A stretch of 23,478 nucleotides of DNA from Candidatus Bathyarchaeota archaeon (GCA_025057795.1 JANXEP010000073.1:1-23478); one strand, 5' to 3'. Positions 1 through 7,499 are shown, counted from the stretch's first letter. Program-made: numbers and translations. The notes: generated from the sequence alone by a model not told the origin.

Positions 1-74
1 GATGCGCAGGCCTCCGGATGCGCATAAAAGGGGACAGCCGGAGAGCAGGGGTTCAAATCCCCTCGGGCCCGCCA
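1..74 (+). tRNA. tRNA 3' part with encoded CCA, cut by the window edge (isotype unresolved)
   Basis: The T-arm reads AGGGG-TTCAAAT-CCCCT, followed by the 3' acceptor strand CGGGCCC, discriminator G and genome-encoded CCA ending at base 74. The matching 5' acceptor strand (GGGCCCG) must lie left of the window. Bases 1-48 do not fold as an ordinary anticodon arm plus short variable loop. A CTCCGG/CCGGAG stem encloses about 20 bases, which suggests a long variable arm or an archaeal tRNA intron, so I cannot name the isotype. A GGGCCCG acceptor is common in archaeal tRNA-Lys and tRNA-Val, but that alone does not decide it. Confidence 0.75.
50..74 (+). repeat. tRNA 3'-end direct repeat, left copy (putative att core)
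   Basis: The last 25 bases of the tRNA match bases 950-974 at 22 of 25 positions. Both end in CGGGCCCGCCA, and the copies are exactly 900 bp apart. This is what a tRNA-targeted integration leaves: the intact tRNA end on one side and a copied 3' end on the other. Confidence 0.6.
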
Positions 75-121
75 CCTTTTGGGTTCGGAACCTTTAGGCT
101 CCTTGGGAAGGGAGAAAGAGC

Positions 122-280
122 TTAGGATGCTTCTCGCCGACCTTGTTTCTTACCCAGAGCATGAAGGAAAGGCTGGAAGCAATCCCTCAAAGCTTCAACC
201 CTCTTCAAATCATACTTTAGAAAGCGAATAGCAACTACGCCACTTTTCTCAGTAATGTTTATTCCAAAATATTGCTGCAT
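122..280 (-). pseudogene. Small ORF or C-terminal gene remnant, unrecognised
   Basis: On the minus strand an ATG at 280 opens a 52-codon frame ending in TAA at 122-124. The frame stays open a further 14 or so codons upstream of the ATG, back to a TGA. The residue mix looks protein-like (starts MQQYFGINITEKSGVVAIRF, then basic and hydrophobic stretches, ending GKKQGRREAS). I do not recognise the family. It lies between the two tRNA-end repeats, downstream of the DUF2283 gene in the same direction. It could be a genuine small protein or the surviving 3' end of a larger gene lost when the segment shrank. Evidence is coding texture only. Confidence 0.25.
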
Positions 281-339
281 GGTTAGGAAAGGCAAATCAA
301 GCCCATATTGGGAAACTAGTCAATGAAATAGATATAGTG

Positions 340-576
340 TTACGCCGGGCTTTCCAAAATCAGCTTAAGTTTTTCAGCTATGTCCTTTGATATTGGGAGT
401 ATGGCGTTCTGGGATGCTTTCCATATTTCTATGCCAATAAGGTTTCCGTTCTTGTCAAGGTCTATGTAGGCGTCTTCGCTTAGCATTTTTGTATCCACGA
501 TTTGGGCGTCTTTGAATTTTATGTAGAGTATATCCGACTCCCTATCATATTCAACTTTCAACGGATTTTCACACAT
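340..576 (-). CDS. DUF2283 family protein, antitoxin-like partner
   Basis: This 78-residue protein has the DUF2283 pattern: YDRESDILYIKF near residue 10, then an aspartate-rich turn (YIDLDKNGNLIGIEI) around residues 37-52 and an amphipathic C-terminus. DUF2283 proteins are small beta-rich proteins often encoded beside DUF4258 or RelE-like proteins, where they are thought to be antitoxins. That is the arrangement here: the upstream DUF4258 gene overlaps this one by 19 bp, so the two are probably translated together. The pair is inside the 900-bp segment bounded by tRNA 3'-end repeats. Family assignment is fairly sure; the antitoxin role is inferred from context. Confidence 0.75.
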   Translation of the reverse strand: MCENPLKVEYDRESDILYIKFKDAQIVDTKMLSEDAYIDLDKNGNLIGIEIWKASQNAILPISKDIAEKLKLILESPA

Positions 577-827
577 GCTCTGCCCAATTTTCTGCCAATA
601 ATTCTTTTAGCATCTGATGTTATAAACGTTGTTACAACTTTAATTTCACCATCTTCCTTAGAGTAGGCCACCAAAAGATGCCTATTATCCAGCTTCTTAA
701 AAACGATGGTTGCTCCGGTGCTTAAATCATAATATGTTTGAGTGGGGTGCGATATTGCCTCCAAAATCATGGCTTCGGTTATACCCCTTTCTGAAATCTT
801 GGATTTCGCATGCCTTGTGAATTTCAT
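558..827 (-). CDS. DUF4258 family protein, RelE-like toxin candidate
   Basis: The 89-residue protein begins MKFTRHAKSKISERGIT, the usual DUF4258 opening, where the early His and Arg belong to the conserved core. A beta-strand region follows (ATIVFKKLDNRHLLVAYS, residues about 40-57; VVTTFITSD, about 65-73) and then a basic tail. DUF4258 proteins resemble RelE/HigB-type mRNA interferases in size and predicted fold and are usually paired with a small antitoxin. Here the downstream DUF2283 gene overlaps it by 19 bp. The toxin gene comes first, as in higBA-type pairs. No activity can be read from sequence, and the C-terminus is unusually basic (IIGRKLGRACVKIR). Confidence 0.75.
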   Translation of the reverse strand: MKFTRHAKSKISERGITEAMILEAISHPTQTYYDLSTGATIVFKKLDNRHLLVAYSKEDGEIKVVTTFITSDAKRIIGRKLGRACVKIR

Positions 828-949
828 TCAACTACAACCTTAACGTTAATTCTGGAATTCTTCCCGTTAATTTATTACAGTTGCGCTTCATTAACGCCCA
901 TTTCTACAGCACAAAACTTAAATGCCGTTTGAAGGACTTGAACCATTTT

Positions 950-974
950 GGTTTAAATCCCAGCGGGCCCGCCA
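950..974 (+). repeat. Degenerate tRNA 3'-end copy, right boundary of the 900-bp segment
   Basis: This copy reads GGTTTAAATCCC followed by AGCGGGCCCGCCA. It differs from bases 50-74 at three positions and has lost T-stem pairing, so it is not part of a working tRNA. No anticodon arm precedes it. It is best read as an old attachment-site copy that has drifted. Confidence 0.6.
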
Positions 975-1000
975 TACGCTCCTGATTTAAAGCGTGAACT

Positions 1001-1666
1001 TTAGGCTACTTGTGCAGCGTTATTAACAGAACGTCTGTGGAAGGGTATTTGATTTGAATTTTGTGCGCACAACGTATGTTCTGCGATTCTTTTGTCCATC
1101 AAAGTGTTGACGTTAACAAGGAATTCCACATCATCTACGATGAAGATTTCTTCGTCCAGCCTTTTTTCCATTATTCTCTTTCCGTCAACAACGTTTACGC
1201 CGAGCGGGACTAGTTTTCTCCCATTGATGTCGAAGGCGTAGTCGGCGCTTAGCCCATGGCGCGTGTAAGCTTCCAGTGGAGCCATAACCGTCAATGCTGG
1301 CTTTTTAGATAATTCGTAACGTGTTATCACCCTATCTATGAATCCGCTTGTGATTAGGGGGAGATCGGCACATATTGTCAAAACGGTTCCAAGCCCTAAC
1401 TTTCTTATGGCATATTTTGCATCATAACAGAAGCCCTTTCCCGGGGTTTGAAATACCTTTAGTGCTTTTTCCCTTGCAAACTCTGCCGTCTTAGGGGTGT
1501 GCCTGCTTACTGCTACAATTATTTCTTCAACTTTTCTAGCGCCTTTCAGAGCTTCCATAACCCATTGAATCATAGGCTTTCCACACACTTCTAGCAGTGG
1601 TTTCTCGCATTGAGCTTTCAGTCTGGTGCCTCTGCCGCCAGCCATTAAAAGGGCTGTTACGAGCAT
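1001..1666 (-). CDS. cobY: Adenosylcobinamide-phosphate guanylyltransferase (archaeal CobY)
   Basis: CobY transfers GMP from GTP to adenosylcobinamide phosphate, giving the AdoCbi-GDP that CobS uses. The protein opens with the nucleotidyltransferase P-loop-like motif MLVTALLMAGGRGTRL and has CADLPLI in mid-protein, which fits the metal-binding strand of MobA-like transferases. I chose the ATG at 1666 because it puts this motif at the N-terminus and leaves a 6-bp gap after the cobS stop. An upstream in-frame ATG at 1720 would add 18 residues inside cobS. At about 221 residues it fits the archaeal family, perhaps with a slightly longer tail. Unlike bacterial CobU, CobY has no cobinamide kinase activity, which fits a pathway in which CbiB makes cobinamide phosphate directly. 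It is last in the leftward operon. Confidence 0.85.
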   Translation of the reverse strand: MLVTALLMAGGRGTRLKAQCEKPLLEVCGKPMIQWVMEALKGARKVEEIIVAVSRHTPKTAEFAREKALKVFQTPGKGFCYDAKYAIRKLGLGTVLTICADLPLITSGFIDRVITRYELSKKPALTVMAPLEAYTRHGLSADYAFDINGRKLVPLGVNVVDGKRIMEKRLDEEIFIVDDVEFLVNVNTLMDKRIAEHTLCAQNSNQIPFHRRSVNNAAQVA

Positions 1667-2418
1667 CCAGACCCCACCACAATCGCTAAAAGGGAGCTTA
1701 AACGGGCAAGCTCGTTGCAAGCTCCGAAGACATCGCCAGTAACTCCATTAAAATGCCTCTCTGAAATTTTGACTATAATTAAAGCTGTAACTATGCTTGC
1801 GGATGCCGCGGCTAGTCCTGCTAAACGCATAAGAGCCGACGCTAGACTAAACGTGAGGAGTAAAGCGGCTATTAGACGGATATTTCTGTTTTTGCCGTGC
1901 ATGGCATCGATGAAAAGTGTGTTCATTCCTTTTTGTGCAGATTTTCCAAGCCTAGCCATAATCACCATTGCAAGTTTGGCGGAAGCTTCACATGCGACTA
2001 AGCCTTGGACTGCGATACTTTGGTTAAGTTTTGCTATACATAGGGCCGTTGTTAAAAATGTAATCATGCCAAGGGCGAAGCCGCCCACGCCAGTCTGCTG
2101 ATCACGCATTATTTTGATTTTTTCTTCTGCAGACCCTTGATACATCAAGCCGTCGCCGAAGTCAAGAAGTCCGTCTGCGTGATGTAAACCCGTGATCAGT
2201 AAAATTAAGCCTAGAGTTAAGATTCCAACAATTAACGCGTCGAGAAAGTTGAGAAGCAACCAAGCGAATACGCCGGCTAACAACCCTATAAACGCACCTA
2301 TTAATGGGAAAAAATGCATGTTTTTGGCTGCGTCAACTAAACAGTTTTGATCCATACCCACAGGGATTATCGTTAAGAATGCCATTAGATTCTTTATTTC
2401 CCTAAGCAACGCCACCAC
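1657..2418 (-). CDS. cobS: Adenosylcobinamide-GDP ribazoletransferase (cobalamin synthase)
   Basis: CobS joins AdoCbi-GDP to alpha-ribazole 5'-phosphate at the membrane, giving AdoCbl-5'-phosphate. The diagnostic metal-binding motif GLHHADGLLDFGDGLM is at about residues 77-92, after two membrane spans, and RDQQTGVGGFALG follows at about 105-117. The rest is hydrophobic with several spans. The 253-residue length is normal. The start is GTG at 2418; a second GTG follows at once. The start is 110 bp downstream of the DUF71 gene, and cobY follows with a 6-bp gap when its preferred start is used. The AdoCbl-5'-phosphate it makes is the substrate of CobZ, encoded in the divergent arm. Confidence 0.9.
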   Translation of the reverse strand: MVALLREIKNLMAFLTIIPVGMDQNCLVDAAKNMHFFPLIGAFIGLLAGVFAWLLLNFLDALIVGILTLGLILLITGLHHADGLLDFGDGLMYQGSAEEKIKIMRDQQTGVGGFALGMITFLTTALCIAKLNQSIAVQGLVACEASAKLAMVIMARLGKSAQKGMNTLFIDAMHGKNRNIRLIAALLLTFSLASALMRLAGLAAASASIVTALIIVKISERHFNGVTGDVFGACNELARLSSLLAIVVGSGCS

Positions 2419-2528
2419 TTTGAGGCAGCTAAACGCTAATAATTCTTCTCGACTTTGCCTCGCTCCAATGACGCAACAAATAGCGAATTTCCCTCTTTTT
2501 CATCGAGAAAATTTTACCTTTTGCTTCT

Positions 2529-3257
2529 TCATAAAATAGGATTACATCGTACTTTTTCTTCGTCATCCCCGTTTTTTCCCTCCAGTACATATTTTGAGAT
2601 GTCTAGGAGCCAGCACTTCCAATATCCTTCCTTAAGCATCTTTTCGCTTTCCAATATTTTCAGCCGTTTGACAAATATAGGCCCGTCTACGACAAGCGTG
2701 TGATATTCGCCGAACTCCCCGCATAAGTCGAAGTTGCAACTCTCCTGAAGCTTTTTAAAGTCTTCAATTAGGCTTCTGTCAATTTTCCGGCCTAGCCATT
2801 CTTTTCCAAATATGTCGGCTCTAACGTTAACTAATATCGCTTCGAAGCCTGCATCTATGAAGTCTGTTAGTATGGTTTCGCAGTCAAGACGCCAAAGGGG
2901 TTCTACGGGAACTATACCGACTTCCCGGCAGACCCTGTTCACCCAGTCTAGATGTTCTTGGACGTGGATGTCGCCGAAAATGGCATATTCTACACGCATT
3001 TCCCTTTTAAGCTCTGACATGACCTCTTTGAAATTTTTCTCGTATGTATCCCATGTTGTCTCTCTTTGAACTATTGGGATTCCGATGGCTTCCGATTGTG
3101 CCGCAACCAATTTAGAGTCTAGTCCATGGGACATGACTCTATTCTCTTTTGATATGATGTTCAGGAGGCACACAACCTTGAAACCATTTAGTATAGCCTT
3201 ATAATAGGCAAAGCAGCTGTCTTTTCCGCCACTCCATGACACTACAGCTCTCACCAT
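2529..3257 (-). CDS. DUF71/COG2102 PP-loop ATPase, probably the B12-associated subgroup rather than Dph6
   Basis: This N-type ATP-pyrophosphatase has its PP-loop at the extreme N-terminus (WSGGKDSCFAYY). Its C-terminal motif is CGEFGEYHTLVVDGPIF, near residues 190-206. Diphthine-ammonia ligases (Dph6) normally have an EGGE-type motif followed by E-T/S here. The EYHT form is, as I recall it, typical of a second DUF71 subgroup predicted from genomic context to act in B12 salvage. The neighbourhood fits that: btuCDF upstream, cobS and cobY downstream. The ATG at 3257 is preferred over the GTG at 3266 because an AGGTGA ribosome binding site, overlapping the previous gene's stop, lies 5 bp before it. 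The chemistry would be ATP-dependent adenylation followed by amide formation; the corrinoid substrate is unknown. Confidence 0.75.
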   Translation of the reverse strand: MVRAVVSWSGGKDSCFAYYKAILNGFKVVCLLNIISKENRVMSHGLDSKLVAAQSEAIGIPIVQRETTWDTYEKNFKEVMSELKREMRVEYAIFGDIHVQEHLDWVNRVCREVGIVPVEPLWRLDCETILTDFIDAGFEAILVNVRADIFGKEWLGRKIDRSLIEDFKKLQESCNFDLCGEFGEYHTLVVDGPIFVKRLKILESEKMLKEGYWKCWLLDISKYVLEGKNGDDEEKVRCNPIL

Positions 3258-3266
3258 AAAAGTCAC

Positions 3267-4262
3267 CTAGATAGGGTAAGCGCCGCAGGTTCGGCAGTAC
3301 TTGGCTGTTTCATTCACGTTTGAATGGCACAGTGGGCAGTGTCTACCTGGGGAGCTGAGGAGATGGGGAACGCCTACCGTTGACCTATAAACTTCATAGT
3401 AGAATAGTTGCTCTTTGTCCCTGATTGTTACCCCATCATCTTTGAGATATTTCCTTCTCTTCTCTTCAAATTCTTCATCCGAAATTTTTTGATTAAAAAT
3501 GCTCGGTAAAATGGTGGTTCCTGAACCCGCCTCAATTGGAGCTTTAGCCCTCCACACAATTTCATCAGGCAATATTCCCTCAAAGGCTTTGCGTAGAATC
3601 CACTTCCCCCACACCTGCCCTTTTTCGCTTCTGACCTTGTATCGCAAATCGAGCTTCATGGCGAAGTCTTTCAGTTCTGGATCGAGATATGGAAGCTTAG
3701 CTTGTATTTCTAATATTTGAGCCAAGGGGATAGATGAGAAAGACATCACGTTCCAAATTCTTACGAGTTCCTGTTTTAGCTTCTCCCCTTCCATTTTAAC
3801 CAGAAAGTCGTATCCAGCAAAAAGTTCGTCGCATCCGTCGCCCGTCATTACTGAGTTTAGCCCCTCCCGCCTCGCTAGCTTTAAAGCTTCATATATTGCC
3901 GCGCTGTTGCGTACCTCCATGGGATCAAACGACTTAACCGTCGCCACCACGGCCCTGATAGCATCATACAATTCCCTTTCACCAAAGTAGTGAACAACAT
4001 GTTTCAGCCCCAATTTTCTAGCCATCAAAGACGCGTATTGAACATCGGGCGCTGGGGCGCCTTCGAAGGCAACTGTAAAAGACTTTAAAGAGGCAAATTT
4101 TGAAGCGATAAACGCCAGAACACTCGTGTCTAAACCGCCAGACAACAGAATGCCCTCAGCCATGTTCCTTTTCACGGAACTCTCCAGCAGCGACCTAAGC
4201 CTAGAACATGTTTCGTTAACGATGCTTGACGTTGCAGGTATAGCGTCACCGTCTTGGTACAT
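3267..4262 (-). CDS. Asparagine-synthetase-like PP-loop amidotransferase with C-terminal zinc ribbon, no glutaminase domain
   Basis: The synthetase half of AsnB is present: PP-loop ILLSGGLDTSVLA at residues 38-50, SFTVAFEGAPAPDVQYA near 61-77, and the conserved GDGCDELFAGYD around 140-152. The N-terminal glutaminase domain is missing altogether, so ammonia must come from elsewhere. The C-terminus adds a small zinc ribbon with Cys309, Cys312, Cys323 and Cys326. It starts 3 bp after the btuD stop, and its stop abuts the GGTGA signal of the DUF71 gene, so it is tightly coupled to both. Two consecutive ATP-PP amide-forming enzymes inside a corrinoid operon suggest a joint modification step. A stand-alone asparagine or tRNA role cannot be excluded. 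Confidence 0.75.
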   Translation of the reverse strand: MYQDGDAIPATSSIVNETCSRLRSLLESSVKRNMAEGILLSGGLDTSVLAFIASKFASLKSFTVAFEGAPAPDVQYASLMARKLGLKHVVHYFGERELYDAIRAVVATVKSFDPMEVRNSAAIYEALKLARREGLNSVMTGDGCDELFAGYDFLVKMEGEKLKQELVRIWNVMSFSSIPLAQILEIQAKLPYLDPELKDFAMKLDLRYKVRSEKGQVWGKWILRKAFEGILPDEIVWRAKAPIEAGSGTTILPSIFNQKISDEEFEEKRRKYLKDDGVTIRDKEQLFYYEVYRSTVGVPHLLSSPGRHCPLCHSNVNETAKYCRTCGAYPI

Positions 4263-4265
4263 TAA

Positions 4266-5549
4266 TTATTGCACCTTTTTGATGAGCTTCCCCGTCAGAT
4301 TTTCAAGTAAAGAGAACAGCTCGCTTTGGCTTCCTACGAACACGGCGCCTTCTCTTTTCAGTTCCGATAGAAGCTTTTCAGCCTCGCCCTTGGTGAAATC
4401 CCTTTGTTTAATCGGCGTTTCGTCTATAACGAAAGTGGGGATTCCCCTCTCTAAAGCTTCCTTTGCCGCTTTCAGGTTTAGGAGGTTACCATAACCGAAA
4501 GGAACAGAAGCTACGACGATGGCGCTTGCACTAAGCATCATCTCCAAGTTTGCCCTATAGTTTTCTTCAGTTATCGGAGAAAATGGCGCTTCACTCACAA
4601 CAGGCACGTTTAATGTGCACGCTGCATCATGATCCGTGTCTAGCGTGTTAAGTACTCCTGCAGTTACAAAATAGCCGTGTTCTAACAGTTCTTTCATTAA
4701 CGATGCCCCAGTTCCCCCTCCACATATTATATGGATGGTTATGTTCCTCCCCAAGTCAATGTTTTGTTTTAAGGTTGATAGGGGAACTACATAGAGCTGA
4801 TTAGTTAGAGGATGTCGCTTTACAACAGCATTTATTCGGAAAACTTTTCTGATGTTCTCCGCAGTGAGGACAGCGTCCATGGATCCTATGGAATATATCT
4901 TTCCCCGGTTTAGCAGGATTGCAGAGTCACAGTATCTGGCGGCCAAGTTGAAATCGTGGAAGACGGCAAGAACGACAAGCGCTTTAGCCTTGCAAATCTC
5001 CTTTAACAAGTCCATTATTTCTATTTGATGATTGATGTCAAGGTGTGTGGTTGGCTCGTCTAGTAGGAGCACTTTTGGCTCCTGAGTTAAGGCGCGGGCG
5101 ATGAGCACAAGTTGTTTTTCTCCTCCGCTTAGCTCGTTCATAGGTCTGTCAGCGAGGTGCCAAGTATTTGTTAACTCCATAGCCTTTTCCGCTATGGCTA
5201 AGTCTTCTCTGCCTTCCATTCCAAAACGGTTTATGTAGGGGTGGCGCCCCATAAGAACCACATCTAAGGCTGTGAAGTCAAACGTGAATGTGGTTTCTTG
5301 GGGTACTACGGCAATGTTCTTTGCGGCATCCCTAACACTCAAGTCGTAAACATTTACATTATCCAACAGAACTGCTCCGACTTTCGGCTTCAAAGTTCTG
5401 CTGATTGTTCTCAGCAAAGTGGTTTTGCCTGAACCGTTGGGGCCAAGAATGCCTACAAATTCGCCCTCTCTAACTTTGAAGGTGATGTTTTCCAACGCTT
5501 TTATGGAGCCATAGTAGCAATTTATGTCAACGATTTCCAGAGTAACCAT
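4266..5549 (-). CDS. btuD: Corrinoid ABC transporter ATPase BtuD with extra C-terminal Rossmann-like domain
   Basis: The first 250 residues are a complete ABC ATPase: Walker A GPNGSGKTTL (residues 36-45), Q-loop VPQETT, signature LSGGEKQLVLIARAL, Walker B KVLLLDEPTTHLD and switch His in VFHDF. A second domain of about 170 residues follows. It starts IHIICGGGTGASLMKELLEHG and continues with LDTDHDAACTLNVPVV and IPTFVIDETP, a glycine-rich Rossmann-like fold. Similar extensions occur on some archaeal BtuD-type proteins, but I know of no assigned role; a nucleotide- or corrinoid-handling function is only a guess. The gene sits 9 bp after btuC and 3 bp before the AsnB-like gene. The ATPase energises BtuC on the cytoplasmic face. 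Confidence 0.88.
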   Translation of the reverse strand: MVTLEIVDINCYYGSIKALENITFKVREGEFVGILGPNGSGKTTLLRTISRTLKPKVGAVLLDNVNVYDLSVRDAAKNIAVVPQETTFTFDFTALDVVLMGRHPYINRFGMEGREDLAIAEKAMELTNTWHLADRPMNELSGGEKQLVLIARALTQEPKVLLLDEPTTHLDINHQIEIMDLLKEICKAKALVVLAVFHDFNLAARYCDSAILLNRGKIYSIGSMDAVLTAENIRKVFRINAVVKRHPLTNQLYVVPLSTLKQNIDLGRNITIHIICGGGTGASLMKELLEHGYFVTAGVLNTLDTDHDAACTLNVPVVSEAPFSPITEENYRANLEMMLSASAIVVASVPFGYGNLLNLKAAKEALERGIPTFVIDETPIKQRDFTKGEAEKLLSELKREGAVFVGSQSELFSLLENLTGKLIKKVQ

Positions 5550-5558
5550 TTCTAAATC

Positions 5559-6635
5559 CTACCAGAATATTGAGCGCTTTTTCTTGCGTATTAAATAAAT
5601 GAAGAAGGGGACGCCTAACAGGGAAGTAATTATGCCCACAGGCAACTCTGCAGGCCTAACGATCATACGTCCTATGGTATCGCATAAAATTAACACAATA
5701 GCTCCCCCCAACGCAGAGGATGGAATTAGAATTCTATGATCTGGACCTACCAGTATTCTTGCTATATGTGGGATGATAAGTCCAATGAACCCGATTATGC
5801 CGCTAATTGAAACCGCTGCTGCGGTTATCAGCGTTGCAGAAGCAATCATGATTTTCTTAAGCCTTTCAGCATCCACGCCGAGATAGTGCGCCTGTTCTTC
5901 GCCGAGCAGCATTATGTTTAGGTCTCTGGCAAAAACATAGATCACGACTACGCCTACAATCACGAAAGGTAAAGCCGTTTTTACGTAGTTCCAGTTACTT
6001 GCAGCGAGGCTGCCGAACATCCAAGCCATTATGGCATGCACCGCCTCGCCGCTGAAAAGCCTTATCACGGATATTATAGCCAGTAGAAAGCTATTGGCGG
6101 CTATACCGACCAGCAGCAGGGTTAACATGGGTACACCCTCCCCCGTCTTTGAAATGAGATAAACTAGCAGGACTGTGCCGAGGCCGAAAACAAAAGCCAT
6201 TAGAGGTATAGCGTACAACACTCCTAAAAATGAAACCCCTGCTCCAAAAGCGATAGCAAGCGAGGCACCAAGGCCAGCTCCGGAAGAAATACCTATAACG
6301 TATGGGTCGGCCATAGGGTTCCTAAGTAGTCCTTGTAAAACAACGCCCGCGACTGCAAGGGCAACTCCCACAATTGCAGCTGCCAAAACTCGGGGCAGCC
6401 TTACTTGGAGAATAATTGCCTCCTCGGTTAATGATGATTCGCTTCCAGCTAGGTTTCCCAAGAGAGGTACTTGCTTGATTATTGTTTTATAGACGTTTAG
6501 CGGCGGGATTGGTGTTGGACCCATAGCCACCGCAAATGTGATTGTTAGGATTAAGGCTAGAGTTAAGAGGATAACGATGATTCTCCATTTCGCAAAACGC
6601 CTAAAATACGTGGTTTCGGTTTGGCCCAAGTTCAT
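5559..6635 (-). CDS. btuC: Corrinoid ABC transporter permease BtuC
   Basis: This 358-residue protein of the FecCD/BtuC family has about ten membrane spans. Family hallmarks are present: LPRVLAAAIVGVALAVAGVVLQGLLRNPMADP in the first third (residues about 79-110), a VLLVYL span, and near the end GFIGLIIPHIARILVGPDHR, the loop that contacts the ATPase. A 35-residue basic N-terminal stretch precedes the first span, slightly longer than in bacterial BtuC. It lies 30 bp after the radical SAM gene and 9 bp before btuD, within one operon. The family also carries siderophores and haem; the corrinoid assignment rests on the flanking cob genes. Confidence 0.88.
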   Translation of the reverse strand: MNLGQTETTYFRRFAKWRIIVILLTLALILTITFAVAMGPTPIPPLNVYKTIIKQVPLLGNLAGSESSLTEEAIILQVRLPRVLAAAIVGVALAVAGVVLQGLLRNPMADPYVIGISSGAGLGASLAIAFGAGVSFLGVLYAIPLMAFVFGLGTVLLVYLISKTGEGVPMLTLLLVGIAANSFLLAIISVIRLFSGEAVHAIMAWMFGSLAASNWNYVKTALPFVIVGVVVIYVFARDLNIMLLGEEQAHYLGVDAERLKKIMIASATLITAAAVSISGIIGFIGLIIPHIARILVGPDHRILIPSSALGGAIVLILCDTIGRMIVRPAELPVGIITSLLGVPFFIYLIRKKKRSIFW

Positions 6636-6665
6636 TTAAGCCCCGTTTTGCTTTCTAACGTTTTA

Positions 6666-7481
6666 TTACGCAGGCTCAACTTTCACTGGCATGTGCGGGG
6701 AATTATCGTCCCTTATTGCTGGGTAGATGTTGATTACTTCTCTTTTTTCGCCACCACTTTTGCAGTGGAGGTAATGGACGTTTCTTAAATATTTCCTCGC
6801 GACTTTCGCCGCCACAACCACTTCTTCTGGAGTTGGAGATCGCCATGGTGCACCATGGAAGGGCACAAAACCGTCTACTCTATAGGGTATGGCGGGATCA
6901 ATACTAGCTATAAATTTGGCTATTCTCTCAATTTCGTCATATTCGACAAGTCCTGGAATCAGGATACTTTCTGCAGAAAGTTTGATTTGACTTTCGGCCA
7001 AAAGCTTGAAATTGTTTAAAACTGTTTTGTTGGTTTGTCCCGTGTAAATTTTGTGAATGTTTTCGTCATATGCCTTAACGCTCATACGAACGCTTGAGAG
7101 CCCAGCTTCCTCCAATTTTTCTATAGTTTTTTCGTTTAAAATCGAACCATTCGTAGTTAGCAGGGTTTTAATGCCAAACTGGGTGAGAACGTCAATTACG
7201 TCTGGCAGCTCGGCGTCTAGGGTGGGTTCTTCCCCGCCTAAAACAGCCTCTTTTACATCAAGCTTTTCTAAAATATCCTTGACAACTTCCCTGAATTGGT
7301 TTAAAGGTAGAAGTTTAAAGTTTTTGGCCCTTTGAAGGTGACGTTTAACATGGTCTGGAAGATGGTAGTCTACCACGGTGTCCTTTATGTAGCAGCCTTT
7401 ACAATAAAAGTTGCATCCCTTAAACAGTATATAAAGGGAGTTGTTATTGGAGTAGTAGGTGATATTGTATATGTTAGTCAT
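6666..7481 (-). CDS. Radical SAM protein of the PflA/activase-like type, inside the btu operon
   Basis: The cluster motif C-x3-C-x2-C is at residues 24, 28 and 31 (GCNFYCKGCY). The family GGEEPTLD motif follows at about residues 82-89, and LLTTNGS marks the next strand of the partial TIM barrel. The size (271 residues) and motif arrangement resemble pyruvate-formate-lyase-activase-like radical SAM enzymes. There is no B12-binding domain and no obvious auxiliary cluster; one more Cys follows in the C-terminal HYLHCKSGGEKRE segment. It lies between btuF (18-bp gap) and btuC (30-bp gap) on the same strand, so it is almost certainly co-transcribed with a corrinoid importer. No such enzyme is a standard part of corrinoid uptake, and the substrate cannot be told from sequence. 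Confidence 0.8.
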   Translation of the reverse strand: MTNIYNITYYSNNNSLYILFKGCNFYCKGCYIKDTVVDYHLPDHVKRHLQRAKNFKLLPLNQFREVVKDILEKLDVKEAVLGGEEPTLDAELPDVIDVLTQFGIKTLLTTNGSILNEKTIEKLEEAGLSSVRMSVKAYDENIHKIYTGQTNKTVLNNFKLLAESQIKLSAESILIPGLVEYDEIERIAKFIASIDPAIPYRVDGFVPFHGAPWRSPTPEEVVVAAKVARKYLRNVHYLHCKSGGEKREVINIYPAIRDDNSPHMPVKVEPA

Positions 7482-7499
7482 TGTTCATTCCCGCATGTT

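Noticed and set aside
1715..2703. Plus-strand open frames of 82-128 codons across cobS and the DUF71 gene
   Set aside because: They are antisense to well-recognised genes, have no recognisable motifs and have the low-complexity composition of shadow frames.
2529..3257. Straightforward diphthine-ammonia ligase (Dph6)
   Set aside because: The PP-loop family is right, but the C-terminal motif is EYHT rather than the Dph6 type and the context is entirely corrinoid. Kept as a B12-subgroup candidate instead.
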